Of a stretch of 64,000 bases of DNA, positions 38,039-46,466 are shown in pieces; the stretch's first letter is position 1; every line of letters begins with the position of its first letter. The position numbers and the translations under genes were made by a program. The stretch spans positions 1 through 64,000 of the forward strand of contig PBAX01000025.1 in NCBI GenBank assembly GCA_002716385.1. The letters are read 5' to 3'. The notes below the pieces were generated by a model. That model made no database searches. It was not told the DNA's origin and saw only the letters and a program-made list of their open reading frames with translations. This DNA is from Phycisphaerae bacterium. Its GTDB lineage: Bacteria; Planctomycetota; Phycisphaerae; Phycisphaerales; SM1A02.

Positions 38039-38722
38039 ATGTTGAGGCGAGTACATCCCATGGGATTCCCGGCGGCTGCGACTGTTCTGGCAGCCTTGTT
38101 TCTGTCCGGCTGTGCCTACATCGACACCGCCAGGCACTGGGTGGGTGGCTTCTCGACAGGAGCCGATGTCACTCGAATCTCCAACAGGGCCAACTACATT
38201 CCAATGACGTTTGCCCACTCGGTCTGTGGCGAGGATCCGTATGTGGACACTTCGGTCTGGATGACGGACATACCATCCGAGCAGCTGACCCAGGAGACCA
38301 TCCCCGACGGGCAGATCCTGCATGTCGAGATGCTGTTCCAGCCACGCGCGGGCTGGACGCCGATCGACTCGACGGCCACGAATCTCTCCATTCGCTACAT
38401 CATCATCGTCGATGGTCAGGTCGGGATCTATGAAGGTGGCGGATTCGGCTATCCGGTCGGCACAGGCCGCAACAGCTCCATGACGCTCAGCATCGAACAG
38501 GCGTCCCTTGATCTCACCCGGGCAACCGACGGATTCGTCGATCTGCTGTCGCCGGCAGAGCTCTCCGGAACGTTTTCGGGCCCTTGTGACACGACGGAGG
38601 TCGAGCGCATTCGAAACATAGTGAACCAGCACATGACCAACACATTCGGCCAGGTGATCTATGTTCAAGGCGATAGGTATGAGCTTGGAGGCTTGCTTGC
38701 CGACTCGCGAATCAGCCCGTGA
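38039..38722 (+). CDS. Lipoprotein of unknown function
   Basis: 227 residues. N-terminal signal with lipobox FLSGC (Cys25) and then ~200 residues of soluble, beta-rich sequence without a recognisable domain. I see the segments IRYIIIVDGQVGIYEGGGFGY and a C-terminal helix VERIRNIVNQHM. Probably a periplasmic or outer-membrane-anchored protein. Its 3' end overlaps the rplU 3' end by 11 bases in a convergent arrangement. The start at ATG 38039 is 8 bases from a possible TTG start of the divergent methyltransferase. Confidence 0.72.
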   Translation: MLRRVHPMGFPAAATVLAALFLSGCAYIDTARHWVGGFSTGADVTRISNRANYIPMTFAHSVCGEDPYVDTSVWMTDIPSEQLTQETIPDGQILHVEMLFQPRAGWTPIDSTATNLSIRYIIIVDGQVGIYEGGGFGYPVGTGRNSSMTLSIEQASLDLTRATDGFVDLLSPAELSGTFSGPCDTTEVERIRNIVNQHMTNTFGQVIYVQGDRYELGGLLADSRISP

Positions 38723-39023
38723 TCTCGTTGATCTTGATCTTCAAGTAGGACTGCCGATGACCGGTCTTCCGCTTGTAGCCCTTGCGACGCTTGAACTTGA
38801 TGACATCGATCTTGGGGCCCTTGATCTCGCCCATGACTTCGGCCTTGACCGAAGCGCCGTCGATGTAGGGTGTTCCCAGCTTGGCTGGCCCATCATCATT
38901 CTTGATCGCAAGCACGCGATCGAACACGATGGCGTCCTGGTCTTCTCCTCGGAGATCGACTTCCAACACGTCGCCTTCACGGACGATGATCTGGGTTCCA
39001 CTGTCTTCTACGATGGCATACAC
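38712..39023 (-). CDS. rplU: Large ribosomal subunit protein bL21
   Basis: 103 residues, the standard bL21 length. Binds 23S rRNA in the 50S subunit. Typical sequence: YAIVEDSGTQIIVREGDVLEVDL at the N-terminus and KFKRRKGYKRKTGHRQSYLKIKI at the C-terminus. The start is GTG at 39023, fixed by a GAGGAGG ribosome site about 6 bases upstream and by the family's N-terminus; an upstream in-frame ATG at 39077 would add non-conserved residues. Unusually, the usual partner gene rpmA (bL27) does not follow. Instead the stop overlaps a convergent lipoprotein gene by 11 bases. Confidence 0.95.
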   Translation of the reverse strand: MYAIVEDSGTQIIVREGDVLEVDLRGEDQDAIVFDRVLAIKNDDGPAKLGTPYIDGASVKAEVMGEIKGPKIDVIKFKRRKGYKRKTGHRQSYLKIKINEITG

Positions 39024-39109
39024 GGGAAATCCTCCTCGGATCGGGAATCGCACATCATACCGGTTCTCGCACAGCACTCAAGCCTTGGTTCCAAAGAGGG
39101 TCGTCCACG

Positions 39110-40702
39110 ATGACTGAAATACCCCTTCTGATGGCCCTTGAGCCTCTCCCGCCGGAAGCTCAGACCGGTGAATTTGCCGTTCTTGATTGGCTTGTGGTGG
39201 GTCTCTACATGCTGATCGTCATCCTGGTCGGGGCCGCAATGTCCCGTAAAAAGGAGGCCGGGGACGACTTCTTCCTCGCTGGGCGATCGATGCCCGTCTG
39301 GGCGGTCGCGATATCGACTCTGGCGACGGCCTTGTCGGCGGCGACCTTCATCGGCGGCCCGCAGCAGGGATTTCGTGAAGACCTTGGATATCTGACCTTC
39401 AAATTTGCTGGACTGGCCGCCTTCATAATCGTCGGATTCATGTTCCTGCCCGCCATCTTCAGGGCGGGTACGCCCAGCGTCTATGGACTGGTGGGTCAGC
39501 GATTCGGGGCCGGTGCCGGCGCCAGTTCGGCCGTGATGTTCGGGCTTGGTCGGCTTCTGGCCAGCGGTGCAAGGCTCTTCATGACGGCGATTCCATTCGC
39601 GTTGGTGGCATTCGGATCGGCGACGGAGGGCCCCCTGATCTTCGCCATCATCGCGGTGGCGGCCGTCGCCTGCACCTACACGATGCTCGGTGGCGTGAGA
39701 GCCGTGATCTGGACGGATGTCCTGCAGGCCTGTGTGCTCGTCGGAACGGTGGGCATCGGCCTGATTCTTCTCTGGAACAAGATAGACATGCCGGCGCCGG
39801 AAGCATGGGATCGTCTGGTGGATGCTAATAAGCTCCAGATGCTTGATTGGTCCTGGTCTTGGTCGAAGCCCTACACAGTATGGGGAGCGGCGATTGGAAT
39901 GACCTTGTTTCTTGTGGCAGCCTATGGAACGGATCAGGACATGGCCCAGAGATTGCTGACCTGTCGTTCGCCCAGAAAGGCGGCGTGGGCTGGCATCGCC
40001 TCCAATCTGATCGGCTGGCCGGTGACCTTCCTCTTTCTGGGCATGGGCTTGCTGCTCTGGCTCGAGGTCGAGAAGAACGGTCCCATTCTTCCTCCCATGA
40101 ACACGGCCGGTGATCGCGACGTCTTCCTGCTGTTCATTCTTCGTGATCTTCCAGTTGGTATTCGCGGCTTGATGATGGCCGGCTTGTTCGCCGCCGCCAT
40201 GAGCAGCCTGGATTCGGCTCTCAACGCGTTGGCCGCCTCCACGATCTCCGACATCGTGAGGCCATGGAGATCGGCCAACAATCGATCGCAGATGGCTCCT
40301 GAGGAAGAGACGCGACTGGCCAGATGGATCATTCTCGGTTGGACGATCGCCTTGACTGGCTTCGCCATCCTGTGCGCCTTCTGGCAGAGTGCCAGCGGCG
40401 AGACGCTGCTGAATTTCGCGCTTAACGTGATGATCTTCGCCTATGCCGGCCTGCTTGGTGTCTTCGCGACTGTTCTGCTCACGCCTCGAGGGAATGCAAC
40501 CTCTGCCTGTCTTGCTCTGATCATCGGAATGCTCGCTGTGCTGGCGATGCAGCCGTTCGCCTGGAACTGGTGGATGCCATGGTTCGCCGGCGAGGACCAT
40601 CTCGTGCCACCGGCATTCCCGTGGCGAATGGCGATCGCGACCATCATTGCATTTGGAGTTTGTGTGATTGGCTGGACGTCCGCATCGAAGGTCAGCCGGT
40701 GA
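39110..40702 (+). CDS. Sodium:solute symporter (SSS family)
   Basis: 530 residues with about 13 hydrophobic segments. Family signs: FFLAGRSMPVWAVAISTLATALSAATFIG near the first helices, the sodium-site region, YTMLGGVRAVIWTDVLQ, and the signature GLFAAAMSSLDSALNALA around residue 370. It imports a small organic solute with Na+. The substrate (sugar, amino acid, proline or pantothenate type) cannot be told from sequence. Adjacent to an imine-reductase-like gene (52 bp downstream) and close to the kynurenine cluster, so an amino acid or aromatic substrate is possible but unproven. Confidence 0.9.
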   Translation: MTEIPLLMALEPLPPEAQTGEFAVLDWLVVGLYMLIVILVGAAMSRKKEAGDDFFLAGRSMPVWAVAISTLATALSAATFIGGPQQGFREDLGYLTFKFAGLAAFIIVGFMFLPAIFRAGTPSVYGLVGQRFGAGAGASSAVMFGLGRLLASGARLFMTAIPFALVAFGSATEGPLIFAIIAVAAVACTYTMLGGVRAVIWTDVLQACVLVGTVGIGLILLWNKIDMPAPEAWDRLVDANKLQMLDWSWSWSKPYTVWGAAIGMTLFLVAAYGTDQDMAQRLLTCRSPRKAAWAGIASNLIGWPVTFLFLGMGLLLWLEVEKNGPILPPMNTAGDRDVFLLFILRDLPVGIRGLMMAGLFAAAMSSLDSALNALAASTISDIVRPWRSANNRSQMAPEEETRLARWIILGWTIALTGFAILCAFWQSASGETLLNFALNVMIFAYAGLLGVFATVLLTPRGNATSACLALIIGMLAVLAMQPFAWNWWMPWFAGEDHLVPPAFPWRMAIATIIAFGVCVIGWTSASKVSR

Positions 40703-40754
40703 CTTCCAGTGACATCCATGGTGCCCTGCACCCTATCTACAGGATCGATTGATC

Positions 40755-41648
40755 ATGAATAAGGACATCGGAAAACAACAGAGTGTCTCGGTCATCGGCC
40801 TTGGTGCCATGGGATCCGGCATTGCCCGCACGCTGCTGGCAGCTGGGTGCGAGGTCTCGGTCTGGAATCGATCGCGTGCCAAGGTCGATGAGCTCGTCTC
40901 ACAGGGCGCCATCGCCTGCGACAGTCCCCTTGATGCCATTCAGGCCAACACACATGTCGTCGTCTGTCTCACGGACTACTCGGCATGGCAGGGCATCATC
41001 GATGCCAATGATCTGACTGACTGCTTTGATGGAAGGTGCATCATCCAGCTGACAACAGGAACGATCGACACGGTTCAGGCGCACGCAGCCTTCATCGAAG
41101 GACACGGTGGTCGCATCGCGGACGGTGCCGTGATGTGCTATCCCAGAGATCTTGGTACCGAGACGGGGTCTTTGCTCATGGCGGGTCCTGCCGATGTGCT
41201 GAAAGAGTGCGATCCGATTCTTCGCCTGCTTGCCCCGACCTGGACGAATCTCGGTGACGACATCAGGAAGCCGACGATCCTCAGCCGGGCCCTGATGGTT
41301 GATGTGGGCATGTCGCTGATCGGCATCGTCAACGGCGTGGCGATTGCCCAGGCAGGAGGCATACCACTCGATGTCTTCATGCAGCACACCGAAAATGTCG
41401 GCGCGATCATTCCGGATGAGAAGATCAGACTCATCGAGGCGATCCGGGACGGCAACACGGAAGAGACGCAGGCGTCCATCAACGCGTGGGGCGAAGGGCA
41501 GAAAGCGGTGCGTTCCATTGCCCAGTCGCTTGGAACGAACCTGGTCTTCCAGGATGCGGTGAAGATGGTCTTCGAGGAAGCCGAGAGACGTGGACTCGCC
41601 AAGAAGGATCTTGCGGCGCTGGCCGAGGTCTTCGCCCCCGGATCGTGA
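40755..41648 (+). CDS. NAD(P)-dependent oxidoreductase, imine-reductase / beta-hydroxyacid dehydrogenase-like
   Basis: 297 residues. Rossmann domain with IGLGAMGSGIARTLLAAGCEVSVWNRS, VVVCLTDYSAW, and the LTTGT motif, which in imine reductases replaces the STxS motif of beta-hydroxyacid dehydrogenases. The C-terminal helical domain begins near the position of the usual catalytic Lys. Likely reduces an imine or a beta-hydroxy/keto acid with NAD(P)H; the substrate is unknown. I prefer ATG 40755 (AGGA 10 bases upstream) to TTG 40749. Same direction as the symporter gene, so a two-gene operon is plausible. It converges on the aminotransferase gene with an 8-base gap. Confidence 0.82.
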   Translation: MNKDIGKQQSVSVIGLGAMGSGIARTLLAAGCEVSVWNRSRAKVDELVSQGAIACDSPLDAIQANTHVVVCLTDYSAWQGIIDANDLTDCFDGRCIIQLTTGTIDTVQAHAAFIEGHGGRIADGAVMCYPRDLGTETGSLLMAGPADVLKECDPILRLLAPTWTNLGDDIRKPTILSRALMVDVGMSLIGIVNGVAIAQAGGIPLDVFMQHTENVGAIIPDEKIRLIEAIRDGNTEETQASINAWGEGQKAVRSIAQSLGTNLVFQDAVKMVFEEAERRGLAKKDLAALAEVFAPGS

Positions 41649-41656
41649 CCGGTCCC

Positions 41657-42823
41657 CTACAGGCGTCCAAGTCGCTCGAGGGCGGCTTCGATCGTCTCGA
41701 TGCGCTTGCAGAAGGCGAATCGCATCAGCTGGCTGCCTTCCGTTGGATCCGCGTAGAAACTGCTGGGTGGAATCGCCGCGACGCCCGCGTGCTCGATGAG
41801 CCATCGACAGGCCGCCACATCATCGGGTTGTCCCAGATGAGCGTGATTACACAGCACGAAGTATCCACCTTCTGGTGCGTTGAACGAGAAGCCGGCTCGA
41901 TGAAGACCTTCGCAGAGCAGGTCACGCCGTTGTCGATAGTTGGTGACGAGTTGTACGTAGTAGTCGGCCCTGTTCCTCAAGGCAACGGCCGCTGCGTGCT
42001 GCAGTGGATGGGCACAACCGAAGGTGAGGAACTGGTGAGCGGCTCTGATGCCGGCTGTCAGGTGAGGCGGTGCGATCGACCAGCCGATCTTCCAACCGGT
42101 CACCGAGAAGGTCTTGCCTAGGCTGCAGAGCGTGATGGTCCGTTCGGCCATGCCGGGCAAGGAGGCGATGCTGACATGCTCGCCTTCGAAGACCATCCGG
42201 TTGTAGACCTCGTCTGAGAAGACGATCAGGTCGCGACGACGACAGACCTCGGCAAGAGCTTCCAGTTCCGAGCGAGTGAAGACACGGCCGGTTGGATTGT
42301 GCGGCGTGTTGATCATGATGGCGCGAGTGCGATCCGAACAGGCGGCATCGATGGCTGCGGCATCGAGCGCGAAGTCAGGGGCCTTCATCGTGACGGATCG
42401 TGACGCAACGTTGGCCAGAGCCAGGCATGGTCGGTAGGAGTCGTAGGCCGGATCCATGATGATGACCTCGTCACCCTCATGGAGTATCCCGAGTATCGAG
42501 GCCGCGATGGCTTCCGTGCATCCACATGTGACGGTCACCTCCGATGCGGCGTCGATATCCATCTTCATGATGTCTCGTGCATCATGCACGATGGCATCCG
42601 CCAGAACGGTGGCGCCGCCCATCGGGCCGTACTGGTTGTTGCCTGAGTTAATTGCCTCCTGGGCCGCCTCCCGTATGAAGGCCGGCGCATCGAAGTCCGG
42701 ACAGCCCTGGCTGAGATTCACCGCGTTGGTCTGGATGGCCATTCGATTTATCTCGGTGAAGACCGATTCTCCGAAGGAGCGGAGGGTTCTGGATATCTGA
42801 TGGGGTTGATCCTGACTGCTCAT
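41657..42823 (-). CDS. Class I/II PLP aminotransferase, kynurenine/methionine aminotransferase-like
   Basis: 388 residues, fold-type I. Motifs: INLSQGCPDFD-type N-terminus (NLSQGCPDF), YDSY and NTPHNPTG in the middle, DEVYNRMVF, and the PLP Lys237 in SLGKTFSVTGWKIGW. This is the pattern of the KAT/YbdL group (kynurenine, glutamine or methionine transaminases). Its place beside the kynurenine genes suggests it could turn kynurenine or 3-hydroxykynurenine into kynurenic or xanthurenic acid, or transaminate a later intermediate. That is inference from context. ATG 42823 follows an in-frame ATG at 42841; it diverges from the SDR gene over only 47 bp. Confidence 0.85.
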   Translation of the reverse strand: MSSQDQPHQISRTLRSFGESVFTEINRMAIQTNAVNLSQGCPDFDAPAFIREAAQEAINSGNNQYGPMGGATVLADAIVHDARDIMKMDIDAASEVTVTCGCTEAIAASILGILHEGDEVIIMDPAYDSYRPCLALANVASRSVTMKAPDFALDAAAIDAACSDRTRAIMINTPHNPTGRVFTRSELEALAEVCRRRDLIVFSDEVYNRMVFEGEHVSIASLPGMAERTITLCSLGKTFSVTGWKIGWSIAPPHLTAGIRAAHQFLTFGCAHPLQHAAAVALRNRADYYVQLVTNYRQRRDLLCEGLHRAGFSFNAPEGGYFVLCNHAHLGQPDDVAACRWLIEHAGVAAIPPSSFYADPTEGSQLMRFAFCKRIETIEAALERLGRL

Positions 42824-42870
42824 GGGTACTCCGTCCCCCACAGGTGGGGTTGGCTGCTAGTGTACGCCCC

Positions 42871-43659
42871 ATGACTCTCCCACTAGAAGGACGTCGCGCG
42901 ATTGTCTGCGGTTCAACCCAGGGCATCGGTCGCGCCTGTGCAGAACGATTGGCCTCCGACGGAGCCCATGTCACCTTGCTGGCCCGGAATCCGGATGCGC
43001 TGGCTGAAGTCCGGGACACGCTCCCGGTTCCGCTCAAGCAGAAGCATGCCTGGATCGCCGGCGATTTCACGGACTGGGAGGGAACGGCTCGCAGCGTCTC
43101 CGAGTTCCTGGAGGATCGTGGCGAGGTGGACATACTCGTGAACAATTCCGGTGGTCCCCCGCCAGGTCGCGCCTACGACGCGGACCCGGCCTCTTTTCTC
43201 GAGGCCATGAAGCCGCATCTCATGCTTTCGCAGGCATTGGTCCAGGCGGTCGTCCCTGGCATGCAGGCGAAGAAGTTCGGTCGAATCATCAACATCATCT
43301 CGACCTCGGTCCTCATGCCGATTCGTGGGCTCGGTGTCTCCAACACGGTGAGAGGAGCGATGGGCAACTGGGCTCGGACCCTGGCGGATGAACTGGCCGG
43401 TGACGGCATCACCGTCAACAACGTGCTTCCCGGATTCACCGAGACGGGACGCCTGTCGTCGATCTTCGAACGCAAGGCCGAGAAGGCCGGCACCACACCG
43501 GAGAAGATTCGTCAGCAGATCGTCAATGGAATTCCAGCCAGGCGTATCGGCAAGCCCGAGGAACTGGCGGCATTGATCGCCTTCCTCTCATCCGATGATG
43601 CCGGCTACATCTGCGGCGCGAGCATTCCAGTCGATGGCGGTCGACTCGCAGCCCTTTGA
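42871..43659 (+). CDS. SDR-family protein lacking the catalytic Tyr-Lys pair
   Basis: 262 residues, short-chain dehydrogenase fold: GSTQGIG cofactor loop, NNSGG, and the C-terminal GASIPVDGG. The usual YxxxK catalytic motif is replaced by SNTVR (Ser157, Arg161). This resembles the known SDR-like subgroup with an imperfect catalytic tetrad, annotated as 3-oxoacyl-ACP reductase-like. The NAD(P) site also reads GSTQGIG rather than TGxxxGIG. First gene of the plus-strand kynurenine operon, 11 bp before the semialdehyde dehydrogenase. ATG 42871 was chosen; a GTG at 42844 is open but adds non-conserved residues. It may be a non-dehydrogenase enzyme or a binding protein of this pathway. Confidence 0.8.
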   Translation: MTLPLEGRRAIVCGSTQGIGRACAERLASDGAHVTLLARNPDALAEVRDTLPVPLKQKHAWIAGDFTDWEGTARSVSEFLEDRGEVDILVNNSGGPPPGRAYDADPASFLEAMKPHLMLSQALVQAVVPGMQAKKFGRIINIISTSVLMPIRGLGVSNTVRGAMGNWARTLADELAGDGITVNNVLPGFTETGRLSSIFERKAEKAGTTPEKIRQQIVNGIPARRIGKPEELAALIAFLSSDDAGYICGASIPVDGGRLAAL

Positions 43660-43670
43660 TCGGAGTCGAC

Positions 43671-45143
43671 ATGGTCGATGTTCTCAATCTCATCAATGGG
43701 CGACATGTTCCAGCGGATGACACCCTTGATTTGATCTCCCCCGCTACCGGCAAGGTCTACGGAACCGTTCCTAGGACCATTTCAGCCAGTGATGCGATCA
43801 TGGCGGCTCACGATGCCGCCTCATCCTGGAGAGCGACCCCCGTTCGCGAGCGATCTCGACTCATGCATGCGCTGGCCGACGCCATCGAGTCCGATCTGCT
43901 GGCGTTCAGCGAAGCGGAGAGCATCGACAACGGCAAACCGGTCGAATTGGCTCGGACGGTCGATATTCCTCGTGCCGTCGCCAATCTCCGCTGGTTCGCC
44001 AGTTCGATCCTTGAGTTCGAGAATGAGCACTACGAGACGGGATCCCGCGCCGTCAACGACGTGCTGCATGTTCCGGTCGGTGTGATCGGGGCGATCTCCC
44101 CCTGGAACCTTCCGCTCTATCTCTTCACATGGAAGATCGCCCCTGCATTGGCCACCGGCAACACCGTGGTCGCCAAGCCTTCGGAGCTGACACCTGTGAC
44201 CGCCTGGATGCTTGGCAAGCTTGCTCAGGACGTCCGTTTTCCACCTGGTGTGTTGAACATCGTTCACGGACTCGGGCCCGAAGTCGGCCAGTCGATCGTC
44301 GACGACACTCGGGTCGGTGCCGTCACGTTCACCGGAGGAACCGCGACCGGACGGCATATCGCCGAGTCGATGGCGGCCAGCTTCCGCAAGGTCTCCCTCG
44401 AGATGGGCGGCAAGAACCCGACGATCATCTTCGAGGATGCCGATCTGGAACCGTCCATCTCCACCGCAGCGGCAGCCGCCTTCGCCAATCAGGGGGAGAT
44501 CTGCCTGTGTGGCGAACGACTGCTGGTCCACGAGGACATCTACGAACAAGTCGTCGAGGGACTGTGTCGACAGGCAGCCGCCTTGAAGATCGGCGATCCG
44601 CTCGAGTCGGAGACGCAGTTCGGAGCCTTGGTATCCAGTGAGCATCGTGATCGTGTCGAGGCAATGATCCAGAGAGCCCGTGACGAAGGTGGGCAGGTCA
44701 TCCAGGGTGGCAGTCGTCCAGATGGACTGCCCGATCATTGTCGTGACGGCTTCTTCCTGGAGCCCACGGTCATCACCGGTCTGGACATGACCGCCAGAAC
44801 CAATCAGGAGGAGATCTTCGGTCCGGTGGTCTGCGTGATCCCGTTCAGTACCGAAGCTGAAGCCGTAGAACTGGCCAACGCCACCGACTACGGACTGTCG
44901 GCGGCGATCTTCACGTCCGATGCCGATCGTGCTGCTCGTGTGGCCCCCGCCATCGAAGCCGGGACGGTCTGGGTGAATTGCTGGCTGGTGCGAGACTTCA
45001 GGGTTCCATTCGGCGGCGTCAAGAACAGCGGACTCGGTCGTGAAGGCGGCGACGACGCCTTGAGGTTCTGCACCGAAGCGAGGACGATCTGCACAGCCAC
45101 AAAGACCATGAAGGGCTCAGCCCAGGGAGCGGTTCCGTCATGA
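43671..45143 (+). CDS. 2-aminomuconate-6-semialdehyde dehydrogenase (ALDH8-like)
   Basis: 490 residues, aldehyde dehydrogenase superfamily. SPWNLPLYLFTWKIAPALATGN, LEMGGKNP (Glu244) and ANQGEICLC with the catalytic Cys278 are present. The NQGEICLC context and the VNCWLVRDFRVPFGGVKNSGLGREGG C-terminus resemble ALDH8A1 and bacterial aminomuconic or hydroxymuconic semialdehyde dehydrogenases. Role: NAD+-dependent oxidation of 2-aminomuconate semialdehyde, the product of ACMSD, to 2-aminomuconate. Starts at ATG 43671 with GGAG 5 bases upstream. It overlaps the RidA-family gene by 4 bases. Confidence 0.9.
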   Translation: MVDVLNLINGRHVPADDTLDLISPATGKVYGTVPRTISASDAIMAAHDAASSWRATPVRERSRLMHALADAIESDLLAFSEAESIDNGKPVELARTVDIPRAVANLRWFASSILEFENEHYETGSRAVNDVLHVPVGVIGAISPWNLPLYLFTWKIAPALATGNTVVAKPSELTPVTAWMLGKLAQDVRFPPGVLNIVHGLGPEVGQSIVDDTRVGAVTFTGGTATGRHIAESMAASFRKVSLEMGGKNPTIIFEDADLEPSISTAAAAAFANQGEICLCGERLLVHEDIYEQVVEGLCRQAAALKIGDPLESETQFGALVSSEHRDRVEAMIQRARDEGGQVIQGGSRPDGLPDHCRDGFFLEPTVITGLDMTARTNQEEIFGPVVCVIPFSTEAEAVELANATDYGLSAAIFTSDADRAARVAPAIEAGTVWVNCWLVRDFRVPFGGVKNSGLGREGGDDALRFCTEARTICTATKTMKGSAQGAVPS

Positions 45144-45568
45144 GCAGTCAAACCCATTCCAGTGAACGAGCCCCTGAGCCGGTCGGCGCCTACCCGCATG
45201 CCAAGCGTGCCGGCGACTTCCTGTATCTCTCCGGAGTCGGGCCTCGTCAGCGTGGCACGAAGGAGATTCCGGGTGTCACGCTCGATTCCGACGGCAAGCT
45301 CGTTGATCACGACATCGAGCTTCAGTGCCGATCATGCTTCGACAACGTGAAGACCATTCTCGAGGATGCCGGGGCCAGTTGGAACGACATCGTGGATGTC
45401 CTGGTGTTCCTGACGGACATGGATGGCGACTTCAAGCGATACAACAAGGTCTATGCCGAATACTTCGCCGGTGAGAGAAAGCCGAATCCGACCCGGACCA
45501 CCATCGAGATCAACTGCCTGCCCACGCCCATCGCGGTCGAGGTCAAGGTAGTGGCCTTCACAGGCTGA
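45140..45568 (+). CDS. RidA-family 2-aminomuconate deaminase candidate
   Basis: 142 residues, YjgF/YER057c/UK114 fold, expected to form a homotrimer. Family features: PVGAYPHAKRAGDFLYLSGVGP, FDNVKTILEDAGASWNDIVDVLVFLTDM, and the C-terminal RTTIEINCLPTPIAVEVKVVA, where the Arg in the PTRTT segment is the substrate-carboxylate residue. The 4-base overlap with the semialdehyde dehydrogenase gene suggests it deaminates 2-aminomuconate, as in tryptophan and nitrobenzene/2-aminophenol degradation operons. A general enamine-scavenging role cannot be excluded. Confidence 0.9.
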   Translation: MSSQTHSSERAPEPVGAYPHAKRAGDFLYLSGVGPRQRGTKEIPGVTLDSDGKLVDHDIELQCRSCFDNVKTILEDAGASWNDIVDVLVFLTDMDGDFKRYNKVYAEYFAGERKPNPTRTTIEINCLPTPIAVEVKVVAFTG

Positions 45569-45587
45569 ACAGAAGAAAGTGTGAGTC

Positions 45588-46466
45588 ATGAAAATCGCCT
45601 TCATTGGTACCGGGGTCATGGGGCATTCGATGGCCGGCCATCTCATGGGTGCTGGCCATGAGCTCGTCATCTCAACTCGTACGAAGTCGAAGGCCGAGTC
45701 GCTTCTTGAACGAGGAGCGAGCTGGGCGGATACCGCGGCCGAAGCTGCCGATGGCATGGACATGGCCATCGCCATCGTCGGCATGCCTCATGATGTGGAG
45801 GAGGTCTTTCTGGGCGATGCTGGAATACTGTCGGCCAATACACCCCCGCCGATCATCATCGACATGACGACCAGCCCCCCCTCGCTCGCTCGACGAATCG
45901 CCGAGGCGGCGACGGCCAAGGGCGTCTCCTCGATCGACGCACCGGTCAGTGGAGGTGATATCGGGGCGAGGAACGGAACGCTCTCGATCATGGTTGGTGG
46001 CGAAACACCGGCAGTCGCCACCGCGATGCCGATCTTCGAGCTCATGGGCAAGACGATTGTCCATCAGGGGCCGGCCGGTTCGGGGCAGCACACCAAGATG
46101 GTCAATCAGATACTCATCGCCGGCGGCATGCTGGGGATGTGCGAAGGACTTCGCTATGCGGACGCCGCCGGACTGGATGGCGGCAAGGTCATCGAATCGG
46201 TCGGCGGTGGCGCAGCCGGTTCATGGAGCATCAACAATCTGGGACCGAGGATTCTCCAGGGCGACTTCGAGCCCGGATTCTTCATCGAGCATTTCCTGAA
46301 GGATCTCACGATCGCCTTCGATGAAGCGGCGGCGATGGATCTCGATCTCAAGGCATTGGCGATGGCACGAGCGTTCTATGAACTGGCGGTGAACGAGGGG
46401 CTCGGGCGCAAGGGTACCCAGGCGCTGCAGCTGCTGATCGAACGAGATCCGGTCGCCTCTAGTTGA
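45588..46466 (+). CDS. NAD(P)-dependent beta-hydroxyacid dehydrogenase (3-hydroxyisobutyrate dehydrogenase family)
   Basis: 292 residues. N-terminal Rossmann domain with FIGTGVMGHSMAGHL, MTTSPPSLARRI, and the substrate-binding segment SIDAPVSGGDIGARNGTLSIMVGG. The catalytic Lys is in GSGQHTKMVNQ. These are all hallmarks of beta-hydroxyacid dehydrogenases. Last gene of the plus-strand kynurenine operon, 19 bp after the deaminase gene. A role on a downstream product of the 2-aminomuconate branch is inferred; the true substrate could be 3-hydroxyisobutyrate, tartronate semialdehyde or another acid. Its end overlaps the small convergent membrane protein gene by 8 bases. Confidence 0.88.
   Translation: MKIAFIGTGVMGHSMAGHLMGAGHELVISTRTKSKAESLLERGASWADTAAEAADGMDMAIAIVGMPHDVEEVFLGDAGILSANTPPPIIIDMTTSPPSLARRIAEAATAKGVSSIDAPVSGGDIGARNGTLSIMVGGETPAVATAMPIFELMGKTIVHQGPAGSGQHTKMVNQILIAGGMLGMCEGLRYADAAGLDGGKVIESVGGGAAGSWSINNLGPRILQGDFEPGFFIEHFLKDLTIAFDEAAAMDLDLKALAMARAFYELAVNEGLGRKGTQALQLLIERDPVASS

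Noticed and set aside
39008..40600. A 530-codon open frame on the minus strand, opposite the sodium symporter gene
   Set aside because: The translation is dominated by Arg, Gln, Gly and His with no domain, and the plus strand clearly encodes an SSS transporter.
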